The notes beneath the pieces are model-generated. The model saw only the letters and a list, made by a program, of their open reading frames with translations, was not told the origin of the DNA and ran no database searches. DNA of 64,000 bases from Thermithiobacillus tepidarius DSM 3134 (GTDB taxonomy: Bacteria; Pseudomonadota; Gammaproteobacteria; Acidithiobacillales; Thermithiobacillaceae): contig NZ_KE384096.1 in assembly GCF_000423825.1 (NCBI RefSeq), positions 186,001 through 250,000 on the forward strand, written 5' to 3'. The translations under genes were made by a program, and so were the position numbers. How positions within the stretch are numbered: position 1 is the stretch's first letter; every line of letters starts with the position of its first letter. Of this stretch, positions 1 to 7,902 are shown piece by piece.

Positions 1-409
1 TGGCCAGCGCCGCCAGGCCGTTGACCACCGGTTCCAGGGTGCGCAGCCTGCCGCCGTGGCGGATCACCCAGGCCGCCGCGCCCACGGCGGCGACGTCGAA
101 GGCCTTCTTGGATTGGCGTTCGTGCAGCCGGTCGGCCCAGGTGCTCAGATCCATGAGAAAGCCGATCGCGTAGTCGCCGAGCTGTTCCGGATCGTCCTCG
201 GGCAGGGCCGGATCCCAGCTTTCCGCGGCATCCAGCTTCTGCATCACCGCGAACATCTGTCGCACCCCGTCCATCAGCATGACCGGCGTCACCTGGTTGC
301 CCGTCGGGATCTGGGCCTGGGCGAAGGCGGCGAGCACGCTGCGCGTGGCCTGCTCGAAGCGGGCCAGGCTGCCTTCCAGGCTGACATTCAAGGGATCTGT
401 TGACGCCAC
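1..409 (-). CDS. Conserved-looking protein of unknown function, C-terminus cut by window edge
   Basis: Unrecognised protein; about 136 N-terminal residues are visible before the reading frame leaves the window. The GTG start (complement of 407-409) was chosen because a perfect AGGAGG (complement of 418-423) sits 8 bases upstream. The visible part is soluble, acidic and mostly helical-looking, with no signal peptide, membrane segment or cysteine cluster. It starts VASTDPLNVS and contains a tryptophan-bearing stretch around residues 65-95 (ESWDPALPEDD, then DLSTWADRL). It is transcribed divergently from rnm. Codon use matches the neighbours. No function is proposed. Confidence 0.72.
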   Translation of the reverse strand, partial: MASTDPLNVSLEGSLARFEQATRSVLAAFAQAQIPTGNQVTPVMLMDGVRQMFAVMQKLDAAESWDPALPEDDPEQLGDYAIGFLMDLSTWADRLHERQSKKAFDVAAVGAAAWVIRHGGRLRTLEPVVNGLAALA

Positions 410-525
410 GGGCGAATCCTCCTTTCTTGGGATGGGCAAAAGCTTTCGCCTATTGTACCTTCGCTCTGGTAAAATGAGATAAGTAAAATTCGTCGCACTC
501 CGCTTTTCGCAATCAAAGGGAAGAT
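410..525. promoter_or_regulatory. Divergent intergenic region, weak promoter candidates
   Basis: This 116-bp gap separates two divergently transcribed genes and must hold both promoters. It is clearly more AT-rich than its surroundings. The best -10 match for the leftward gene is TACAAT (complement of 453-458). A rightward TAAAAT lies at 471-476. Neither has a convincing -35 at 16-18 bp, so the exact start sites remain uncertain. Confidence 0.35.
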
Positions 526-1404
526 ATGGCAGCCAGCGCACAGATGGCAGTCGGGCAGCGGCTGGCCATCGATTTGCACAGCCACTCCACGGCGTCCGAC
601 GGCAGCCTGAGCCCGACCGCACTCGTCGAGATGGCCGCCGCCGCAGGACTGCGGGGCTTGGCCCTGACCGACCATGACAATACCGCCGGCCTGGCCGAGG
701 CGGGCACGGCGGCGATCCGGCACGGCCTTCGCCTCATTCCGGGGGTGGAGGTGTCGGTCACCTGGAACAGCCAGGTGATCCACGTGGTGGGCGTGAACAT
801 CGATCCCGCCAACGCGGATCTGCAGCAGGGGCTCGCCCGCCTGCGCGAGTTCCGCGAGTGGCGGGCCGAGGAGATGGACCGCCGGCTGGCCGGGCACGGC
901 ATTCACGGCGCCCTGGACGGGGCGCGCCGTTTCGCCAAGGGCGAGATCGTCGGCCGCACCCATTTCGCCCGCTGGCTGGTGCAGGAAGGCCACGCGCCCG
1001 ATGTGCGGCGCGTCTTCGAGCGGTTCCTGGTGCGCGGCCGTCCGGGCCACGTGCCGGGACAGTGGGCGGGACTGGAAGAGGCGGTCGGCTGGATCCGTGG
1101 GGCCGGCGGCCAGGCCATCGTCGCCCATCCCGGCCGCTACAAGCTGAGTGCCAGCAAGCTGTGCCAGTTGCTGCGCGAGTTCAAGGCGGCGGGCGGCGAC
1201 GGCATCGAGGTGATTTCCGGCAGCCAGGCGGTGAGCGATGCCCCGTACTTCGCGCGTCTGGCCCGTACCCTGGGGCTGCTCGCCTCCGCCGGCTCCGACT
1301 ACCATGGCCCGGAGCAGGTCTATCTGTCTCTGGGCCGTCTGCCCCTGCTGCCGCCGGACACCACGCCCATCTGGCATGACTGGGATCTCGCGGATGAAGG
1401 TTGA
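526..1404 (+). CDS. rnm: PHP-domain 3',5'-nucleotide phosphatase / 5'-3' exoribonuclease (RNase AM family)
   Basis: A 292-residue PHP-domain phosphoesterase of the YciV/TrpH (Rnm) family. Characterised members hydrolyse 3',5'-bisphosphonucleotides and trim rRNA 5' ends in the cytoplasm. The metal-binding motifs are in the expected order: DLHSHS near residues 16-21, LTDHDNT near 48-54, PGVEVS, GRTHFARWL, VAHPGRY and GSDYHG near the C-terminus. The ATG follows a purine-rich GGGAAG. It is followed after 25 bp by yciO, the same pairing as yciV-yciO in E. coli, which supports the assignment. The length is normal for the family (about 280-295). Confidence 0.9.
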   Translation: MAASAQMAVGQRLAIDLHSHSTASDGSLSPTALVEMAAAAGLRGLALTDHDNTAGLAEAGTAAIRHGLRLIPGVEVSVTWNSQVIHVVGVNIDPANADLQQGLARLREFREWRAEEMDRRLAGHGIHGALDGARRFAKGEIVGRTHFARWLVQEGHAPDVRRVFERFLVRGRPGHVPGQWAGLEEAVGWIRGAGGQAIVAHPGRYKLSASKLCQLLREFKAAGGDGIEVISGSQAVSDAPYFARLARTLGLLASAGSDYHGPEQVYLSLGRLPLLPPDTTPIWHDWDLADEG

Positions 1405-1429
1405 GCCACTCGGCGCATCAATCGGAGAT

Positions 1430-2059
1430 ATGACGCAAACCTTCCAGGTCCATCCGCAAAACCCGCAGCCGCGCCTGATCCAGCAGGCGGCATCCGCCAT
1501 TCGCGACGGGGCGCTGGTGGTTTATCCCACGGACAGCACCTATGCCCTGGGCTGCGCGATCCACGCCAGCGCCGCCCAGGAGCGCTTGCGCGTGATCCGG
1601 CAGCTGGATGTCCAGCATGATCTGAGCCTGCTTTTTCCCGACATTTCACGTCTGTCCGAGTATGCCAAGGTGGACAATGCCGCCTTCCGGCTGCTGAAAC
1701 AGGCCACGCCGGGGCCCTTCACCTTCATCCTGCAGGCGAGCCGGGACGTGCCGCGCAAGCTGGCGGACCCGAAGAAGAAGACCATCGGCATGCGTATCCC
1801 GGACAATCCCATCTGCAGCGCTCTCTTGCAGGCGCTGGGCGAGCCGCTCATGAGCTCGACCCTGATCCTGCCCGGCGACGCGCATCCGCTGGGCGATCCG
1901 GAGGAGATCCGCGAGCGCCTCGACCGGCGGGTGGACTTGATTCTGGATGGCGGTGCCGGCGGCCTGGAGCCGTCCACCATCATCGACCTGACCCAGTGGC
2001 CGCCGCGGGTGCTGCGTGGCGGCGTGGGGGATCCGGCCAGCCTGGGCCTGCACGACTAG
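1430..2059 (+). CDS. yciO: YciO/YrdC/Sua5-family protein (YciO subgroup)
   Basis: A 209-residue YrdC-fold protein. The family binds ATP/threonine and RNA, and its TsaC/Sua5 members make threonylcarbamoyl-adenylate for tRNA t6A. The motif VVYPTDSTYALGC near the N-terminus, the KKKTIGMRIPDNP segment and the SSTIIDL-type end (PSTIIDLTQWPPRVLRGG) place it in the YciO subgroup, whose in vivo role is less certain than that of TsaC. The ATG at 1430 was preferred to upstream in-frame starts because it follows CGGAGAT directly and gives the family length. It lies between rnm and an M50 protease in a tight same-strand cluster. Confidence 0.85.
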   Translation: MTQTFQVHPQNPQPRLIQQAASAIRDGALVVYPTDSTYALGCAIHASAAQERLRVIRQLDVQHDLSLLFPDISRLSEYAKVDNAAFRLLKQATPGPFTFILQASRDVPRKLADPKKKTIGMRIPDNPICSALLQALGEPLMSSTLILPGDAHPLGDPEEIRERLDRRVDLILDGGAGGLEPSTIIDLTQWPPRVLRGGVGDPASLGLHD

Positions 2060-2082
2060 GCGAAGCTTGCTATACTGCCGGC

Positions 2083-2751
2083 ATGACCGATCCCGCGCAA
2101 ATCATTCAGATCATCTCCATCTGGGCCTTGCCGGTCCTTTTCGCCATCACCCTGCACGAGGTCGCCCACGGCTGGACCGCGTGGCGCCTGGGCGATCCGA
2201 CGGCCATGCTGATGGGGCGCCTGAGCCTGAATCCCCTCAAGCACATTGATCCCATCGGCACCGTGCTGCTGCCGGCCGGCCTGGTCGCCATCGGCTCGCC
2301 CTTCGTCTTCGGCTGGGCCAAGCCGGTGCCGGTGAACTTCGAGGGCCTGCGCAATCCCAAGCGGGATTCGGTGTGGGTGGCCCTGTCCGGGCCGGCGGCC
2401 AACCTGGCCATGGCGCTCTTCTGGACCGTGGTGCTCTGGCTCGGCGCGCGCCTGCCGGCCAGCCTGGCCTATTTCAGCGAGCCGATGCAGCTGATGGGCA
2501 TGGCCGGCATCACCATCAACCTGGTGCTGATGGTATTGAACCTGATTCCCATCCCGCCGCTGGACGGCGGCCGGGTGGCGGTGGGCCTGCTGCCGGGGCG
2601 TGCCTCTTATCAGCTCAGTCGGCTCGAGCCCTACGGCTTCATCATTCTCATTCTGCTCTTGTTCACGGGCATCCTGGGCCAGGTGATGGGTCCCATCGTC
2701 CTGTCCCTGCGTCACTTCTTTTTTGCGCTGGGAGGAGCGCCGCTGCCATGA
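2083..2751 (+). CDS. Site-2 protease family (M50) integral membrane metalloprotease
   Basis: A short 222-residue M50 membrane protease. The zinc-binding HEVAH is at residues 25-29 in the first hydrophobic segment, and the second signature, NLIPIPPLDGGR, supplies the distal aspartate. There are about four to five hydrophobic segments and no PDZ domain, unlike RseP encoded at 27861 in this window. The start is the ATG at 2083, giving MTDPAQIIQ. Its TGA overlaps the trpS ATG by four bases (ATGA). The yciO-M50-trpS-scpA-scpB order recurs in many gammaproteobacteria, but the substrate is unknown; this is not the sigma-E RseP paralogue. Confidence 0.86.
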   Translation: MTDPAQIIQIISIWALPVLFAITLHEVAHGWTAWRLGDPTAMLMGRLSLNPLKHIDPIGTVLLPAGLVAIGSPFVFGWAKPVPVNFEGLRNPKRDSVWVALSGPAANLAMALFWTVVLWLGARLPASLAYFSEPMQLMGMAGITINLVLMVLNLIPIPPLDGGRVAVGLLPGRASYQLSRLEPYGFIILILLLFTGILGQVMGPIVLSLRHFFFALGGAPLP

Positions 2752-3968
2752 CCGACGCCTTTGCCGCCGGCAACCGCCGGATCCTGTCCGGCATGCGCCC
2801 CACGGGGCGCCTGCATCTGGGCCATTACCACGGAGTCCTGAAGAATTGGCTGCAACTGCAGCGGGACTACGACTGCTTCTTCTTCGTGGCCGACTGGCAC
2901 GCCCTCACAACCCATTACGAGGACCCGCGCGGCATCGGCCCGGCGGCCTGGGACATGCTGGCGGACTGGCTGGCGGCCGGCATCGACCCGGAGCGGGCGA
3001 CCCTGTTCTTCCAGTCGCAGATGCCCGAGCACGCCGAGCTGCACCTGCTGCTGTCCATGATCACGCCCCTGTCCTGGCTGGAGCGGGTGCCCACCTACAA
3101 GGACCAGATCGAGAACCTCAAGGACAAGGACCTCTCCACCTACGGCTTTCTCGGCTATCCGCTGCTGCAGAGCGCGGACATCCTGATCTACCGCGCCGGC
3201 CACGTGCCGGTGGGTGCCGATCAGGTGGCGCACGTGGAGATCACCCGCGAGATCGCGCGGCGCTTCAATCACATCTATGGCCGCGAGCCGGATCAGGCGG
3301 ACAAGGTGGAGAAGAGCCTGCAGCGCATGGGCAAGAAGGCGGCCAAGGAATACGCCAATCTGCGCACCCGCTACCAGGAGCAGGGCGATGCCGCGGCCCT
3401 GGAGGCGGCGCGCGCGCTGCTGGCCGCGCAGGCCAACGTCAATGCCGAGGAAAAGGAGCGCCTGTTGGGCTACCTGGAGGGTACCGGCAAGGAGATCCTG
3501 CCCGAGCCGCAAGCGCTGCTGACCCCGGCGTCCAAGATGCCCGGCCTGGACGGCCGCAAGATGAGCAAGTCCTACGGCAACACCATCTTCCTGCGCGAGG
3601 CTCCCGCCGCGGTCACCCAGAAGATGCGCACCATGCCCACCGATCCCGCCCGCGTGCGGCGCAGCGATCCGGGCACGCCGGAAAAATGCCCGGTCTGGGC
3701 CTTCCATCAGGTGTACTCGGACGAGCCCACCCAGGCCTGGGCGCACCAGGGCTGCACCAGCGCCGGCATCGGCTGCCTGGAGTGCAAGCAGCCGATCATC
3801 GACGCGGTGCTGGCGGAGTTGGCCCCCATGCGCGAGCGCGCCGAGAGCCTGGCCGCCCGGCCGCAATACCTGCGGGAAGTGGTGGCCGCGGGCCAGCAGC
3901 GGGCACGGATCGTGGCGCAGGAAACCCTGGCCGAGGTGCGCCGGTCCATGGGCCTCGATTTTGCCTGA
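2748..3968 (+). CDS. trpS: Tryptophanyl-tRNA synthetase with a cysteine motif of the Fe-S type
   Basis: A class I aminoacyl-tRNA synthetase that charges tRNA-Trp. The HIGH-like motif HLGHYHG is near residues 26-32 and GRKMSKSYGN supplies KMSKS. At 406 residues it is about 70 longer than E. coli TrpS, because of a helical, charged insert around residues 185-250. Near the C-terminus cysteines lie at 314, 336, 343 and 346 (C-x21-C-x6-C-x2-C), close to the C-x22-C-x6-C-x2-C pattern that holds a [4Fe-4S] cluster in Thermotoga maritima TrpRS. The ATG is preceded by GGAGGAG at 2732-2738 and overlaps the stop of the M50 gene. Confidence 0.95.
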   Translation: MTDAFAAGNRRILSGMRPTGRLHLGHYHGVLKNWLQLQRDYDCFFFVADWHALTTHYEDPRGIGPAAWDMLADWLAAGIDPERATLFFQSQMPEHAELHLLLSMITPLSWLERVPTYKDQIENLKDKDLSTYGFLGYPLLQSADILIYRAGHVPVGADQVAHVEITREIARRFNHIYGREPDQADKVEKSLQRMGKKAAKEYANLRTRYQEQGDAAALEAARALLAAQANVNAEEKERLLGYLEGTGKEILPEPQALLTPASKMPGLDGRKMSKSYGNTIFLREAPAAVTQKMRTMPTDPARVRRSDPGTPEKCPVWAFHQVYSDEPTQAWAHQGCTSAGIGCLECKQPIIDAVLAELAPMRERAESLAARPQYLREVVAAGQQRARIVAQETLAEVRRSMGLDFA

Positions 3969-3992
3969 GCGCCAGCGGAGCCGTTTGCAGCC

Positions 3993-4810
3993 ATGAGCGC
4001 CGCCGCGCAGCCGGAGACGGACAGCCACGGCACCGAGGCCCTGGCCCACGTGCGCGGGGCGCCGCTGACCGCCCTGCCCAAGGACCTCTACATTCCGCCC
4101 GATGCCCTGGAGGTGTTCCTGGAGTCCTTCGCCGGGCCCCTGGACCTGCTGCTCTACCTCATCAAGCGCAGCGAGATGGACATCCTGGACATCCCCATCG
4201 CCGAGGTGACGCGGCAGTACATGGCCTACGTGGAGCTGATGCGCGAGGTGCGGCTGGAACTGGCGGCGGACTACCTGGTCATGGCCGCCTACCTCGCCGA
4301 GATCAAGTCGCGCATGCTGTTGCCGCGCCCGGCGGGCAGCGAGAGCGAGGAGACGGAGGACCCGCGTGCCGAGCTGGTGCGCCGCTTGCAGGTCTACGCC
4401 CAATTCCAGGCGGCGGCCGAGCGCCTTGGCGATCTGCCGCAGGCCGGCCGCGATTTCTGGCCGGCGCTGGCCGAGCGCAGCGAGGTGCAGCCGCTCACCC
4501 GGCTGCCGGAGTTGGCGCTCGCCGACCTCCTGGCGGCCTTGCAAAGCTTGAGCCGGCGCGCCGTGCTCTTCACCGAGCACCACGTGCGTCAGGAAGGACT
4601 GTCGGTGCGGGCCCGCATGGGCGAGGTGCTGGTCTGGCTCGGTGCCCCGGAGCGCGCCGGGCGCTTCTGGCCTTTCATCGAACTGCTGCGGGCGCCCGAG
4701 GGGCGTGCCGGCTTGGTGGTGACCCTGATGGCCGTGCTGGAGCTGTCCCGCTCCCAGGACTTGCGCTTCCGCCAGGACACCCCCTTCGGCCCCATTTACG
4801 TGCGCGCCGC

Positions 4811-4814
<4 letters not shown>
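3993..4814 (+). CDS. scpA: Segregation and condensation protein A (kleisin)
   Basis: A 273-residue kleisin subunit that bridges the SMC ATPase and ScpB in the bacterial condensin. The N-terminal SMC-binding region around residues 45-110 includes the characteristic FAGPLDLLLYLIKRSEMDI run, followed by EIKSRMLLPRP. The C-terminal winged-helix region ends with SQDLRFRQDTPFGPIYV. About 30 extra residues precede the conserved core, so a later start is possible, but no better ATG with a ribosome site is seen. Its stop overlaps the scpB start by four bases. ScpAB implies an SMC-type rather than MukBEF-type condensin. Confidence 0.93.
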
Positions 4815-5362
<548 letters not shown>

Positions 5363-5411
5363 CTCATAAACGGCGCCGGCGCTGTCGCCGGTCCGCGCAA
5401 AGGGAAATCCC

Positions 5412-6545
5412 ATGACGAGAACACCCAGGCCACCCCGTTCGACGCCGCCCCTGCCGGAGGGACGTGCGGACGGTCACGATGAGAAGCTGCAAAAGGTATT
5501 GGCCCGGATCGGGCTCGGTTCGCGCCGGGAGATGGAGGAGTGGATCACCGCTGGGCGCGTGCGCGTGAACGGCCAGCCGGCCAAGCTGGGCGATCGCATC
5601 ACGGACCGGGACGAGATCAGCATCGACGGCGAGCGCCTGCCAGACTGGCGGCGGCAGGGACCGCGCCGGCGCGTCATCATGTATCACAAGCCGGTGGGCG
5701 AGGTGACCACGCGCAAGGACCCGGAGGGCCGGCCGACCGTCTTCGACCGTCTGCCACGCCTGCGCCAGGGGCGCTGGATCTCCGTGGGGCGCCTGGACCT
5801 GAACACGGACGGCCTGCTGCTGCTGACCACCGACGGCGAGCTGGCCAATGCTCTCATGCATCCCAGCCGCGAGATCGAGCGCGAGTATGCGGTGCGCGTG
5901 CTGGGCCGGCCCACCGACGAGAATCTGCAGCAGCTGCGCGAGGGCGTCATGCTGGAGGACGGCATGGCCCATTTCGACAGCATCGAATACGAAGGCGGCG
6001 AAGGCGCCAACAGCTGGTATCGGGTAGTCCTGAAGGAGGGCCGCAACCGCGAGGTGCGGCGACTGTGGGAGGCAGTCGGCCTGACCGTGAGCCGCCTGAT
6101 TCGCACCCGCTACGGCCCGATCCAGTTGCCGCGGGCGGTGCGCGCCGGCCGCTGGGAAGACCTGACTCCTGAGGAGTTGGATGCCCTGCTGGAGGCGGCC
6201 GGCCTGCCGCCGGAGGCGCCGGCGGAGCAGGCCGGCCGGTCCGGGCGCGGTACCGGTCCGCGTCGTGCGCCGGAGCGGGATGCCTCGACCGCCGCCAAAG
6301 CGCGCGGTCCCCGGCGCGGGCTGTTCCGGCGGCATCGCGAAGCGGCGGACAGCCAGGCTCCGGCAAGCAACGGCCGCAAGCCCGCAGTCCGCGGCAAGCG
6401 CGAGGCGCAGCCGGAGCGCGCCGTTCTGACCCTGCGCGAGGCCCAACCGGCCCGCCCGCGCGACAAGGGCAGCCGCGACCTGGCCTCCGGCCGCCGTTCC
6501 GCCAGCAAGGGCCGGCTCGGCGTCGGGCGGCGCGGACGCCCGTGA
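5412..6545 (+). CDS. rluB: 23S rRNA pseudouridine synthase RluB with long basic C-terminal tail
   Basis: An RsuA-family pseudouridine synthase; RluB modifies U2605 of 23S rRNA (E. coli numbering). An S4 RNA-binding domain occupies about residues 22-75 (EKLQKVLARIGLGSRR). The catalytic domain follows, with GRLDLNTDGLLLLT carrying the catalytic aspartate and KEGRNREVRRLWEAVG near residue 210. From about residue 255 the protein becomes a disordered tail of some 115 residues rich in Arg, Ala, Gly and Pro, which makes it 377 residues against about 290 in E. coli. AAAGGGA precedes the ATG. The neighbours scpA-scpB support RluB over RsuA, RluE or RluF. Confidence 0.9.
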   Translation: MTRTPRPPRSTPPLPEGRADGHDEKLQKVLARIGLGSRREMEEWITAGRVRVNGQPAKLGDRITDRDEISIDGERLPDWRRQGPRRRVIMYHKPVGEVTTRKDPEGRPTVFDRLPRLRQGRWISVGRLDLNTDGLLLLTTDGELANALMHPSREIEREYAVRVLGRPTDENLQQLREGVMLEDGMAHFDSIEYEGGEGANSWYRVVLKEGRNREVRRLWEAVGLTVSRLIRTRYGPIQLPRAVRAGRWEDLTPEELDALLEAAGLPPEAPAEQAGRSGRGTGPRRAPERDASTAAKARGPRRGLFRRHREAADSQAPASNGRKPAVRGKREAQPERAVLTLREAQPARPRDKGSRDLASGRRSASKGRLGVGRRGRP

Positions 6546-6548
6546 GCG

Positions 6549-7232
6549 GTGAGCAGCACCCCCTTTCTGGCGGTCTATAGGGCGCTCTTCGACGTCTTCG
6601 GCCCGCAGCGCTGGTGGCCGGCGCAGACGTCCTTCGAGGTGCTGGTGGGCGCCGTGCTCACCCAGAATACCGCCTGGCGCAACGTGGAGCAGGCCATCGC
6701 GCGCTTGCGCGCGGCGAGCCTGCTCCACGGGCCGACCCTGCTGGCTACCCCGCCGGAGCGGCTGGCCGAATTGATCCGCCCGGCCGGCTACCATCAGGTC
6801 AAGACCCGGCGTCTGCTGGCCCTCTGCGAATTCCTCGCCGCCCATGACGCACTGGCCGAGCCGCGGCGCTTGCGCGAGCGGGGCAGCCTGCCGGCCCTGC
6901 GCCGCGCCCTCCTCGGCGTGCACGGGGTGGGCGGGGAGACGGCCGATGCTATACTAGTCTATGGACTGGAGCTGCCCAGCTTCGTGGTGGATGCCTACAC
7001 CCGGCGGATTTTCGAGCGGCTCGGCCTGCTGTCGGGCGCCGCCGCCTACGAGGCGATTCAAGCGCAATTCCACGCGCATTTGCCGGCGGACGCCGCGCTC
7101 TTCAATGAATATCACGCGTTGATCGTGGCACTGGGCAAAGCGTTCTGCCGCCCGCAGCCGCGCTGTCGCGATTGTCCCTTGCGGAGCATGTGCCATCATG
7201 CTGACACCCGAGTTTCCGACCGACCCGGCTAA
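6549..7232 (+). CDS. Endonuclease III-like HhH-GPD DNA glycosylase with Fe-S motif (MagIII-like)
   Basis: A 227-residue base-excision DNA glycosylase. The N-terminal core contains SFEVLVGAVLTQNTAWRNVE. The helix-hairpin-helix is VHGVGGETADAILVYG, followed by the catalytic aspartate in FVVDAYTRRI. Where bifunctional EndoIII has a lysine (GRKTA) this protein has glutamate (GGETA), as in 3-methyladenine glycosylases of the MagIII type, so a monofunctional enzyme is expected. Four C-terminal cysteines spaced C-x5-C-x2-C-x5-C suit a [4Fe-4S] cluster. It starts with GTG four bases after the rluB stop, and its 3' end overlaps nfi by 35 bp in another frame. Confidence 0.85.
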   Translation: MSSTPFLAVYRALFDVFGPQRWWPAQTSFEVLVGAVLTQNTAWRNVEQAIARLRAASLLHGPTLLATPPERLAELIRPAGYHQVKTRRLLALCEFLAAHDALAEPRRLRERGSLPALRRALLGVHGVGGETADAILVYGLELPSFVVDAYTRRIFERLGLLSGAAAYEAIQAQFHAHLPADAALFNEYHALIVALGKAFCRPQPRCRDCPLRSMCHHADTRVSDRPG

Positions 7233-7890
7233 GGCTTTCGCGCTGCAGCGCCGATTGGCACAGCAGGTGCGTCTGGAACCCTGTCCCAAGCGCGTGCGCC
7301 GGATTGCCGGCTGCGACGCGGCACTCTCGCCCGACGGGCAGGAGGTGGTCGGCGTGGCCGTGCTGCTGGATTTCCCCGACCTGACGGTGCTGCATCACGA
7401 GGTGCGCCGGGCCCGGCTCGAGATGCCCTACGTGCCGGGCCTGCTGTCCTTCCGCGAGGGACCGGCTCTGCTGGCCGCCATTCGCGCACTGCCCGAGACG
7501 CCGGATCTCTTGATGGTGGACGGCGCCGGCATCGCCCACCCGCGCCGGCTGGGCATCGCCGCCCACTTGGGCGTGCTGCTGGACCTGCCCAGCGTCGGCG
7601 CGGCCAAGTCGCGCCTGTGCGGCAAGGATGTCCAGCCCGGCCCCCTGCGCGGGGAGAGCGCGCCGCTGGTGGACCGCGGCGAGCTGGTGGGCTGCATTCT
7701 GCGCACCCGTGACGGCGTGAAACCGCTCTACGTCTCGCCGGGCCACCGCTGTGACATCTCCGGCGCGGCCTACTGGGTGCTGGCCTGCGGCAAGGGGCTT
7801 CGGCTGCCCGAGCCGACCCGCTGGGCCGACCGCCTGGCCGGGGAGGCGAAGCGGGCCATGGGCGCCGACCCGCACAGCGAAGACGAATAA
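7198..7890 (+). CDS. nfi: Endonuclease V (deoxyinosine 3'-endonuclease)
   Basis: A 230-residue endonuclease V that nicks DNA (or RNA) one base 3' of inosine, the product of adenine deamination. Recognisable family segments are AGCDAALSP (first catalytic aspartate), PYVPGLLSFREGPALL, VDGAGIAHPRRLGIAAHLG (second aspartate) and GAAKSRLCG. In E. coli the third segment reads DGHGISHPR; here an alanine replaces that histidine, a position that varies in the family. The ATG lies inside the last 35 bases of the upstream glycosylase gene, so the two repair genes are physically interlocked and probably co-translated. Confidence 0.92.
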   Translation: MLTPEFPTDPAKAFALQRRLAQQVRLEPCPKRVRRIAGCDAALSPDGQEVVGVAVLLDFPDLTVLHHEVRRARLEMPYVPGLLSFREGPALLAAIRALPETPDLLMVDGAGIAHPRRLGIAAHLGVLLDLPSVGAAKSRLCGKDVQPGPLRGESAPLVDRGELVGCILRTRDGVKPLYVSPGHRCDISGAAYWVLACGKGLRLPEPTRWADRLAGEAKRAMGADPHSEDE

Positions 7891-7902
7891 GGAAGAATCC
7901 AC

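Noticed and set aside
388-1500. Long minus-strand open frame of 370 codons across rnm
   Set aside because: It is a mirror of the well-supported PHP-domain gene, typical of high-GC DNA; it has no ribosome site and no recognisable family features.
2712-4583. Minus-strand open frame of 623 codons across trpS and scpA
   Set aside because: It spans two recognised genes on the other strand, and its composition (rich in His, Gln, Leu, Gly) is that of an antisense shadow.
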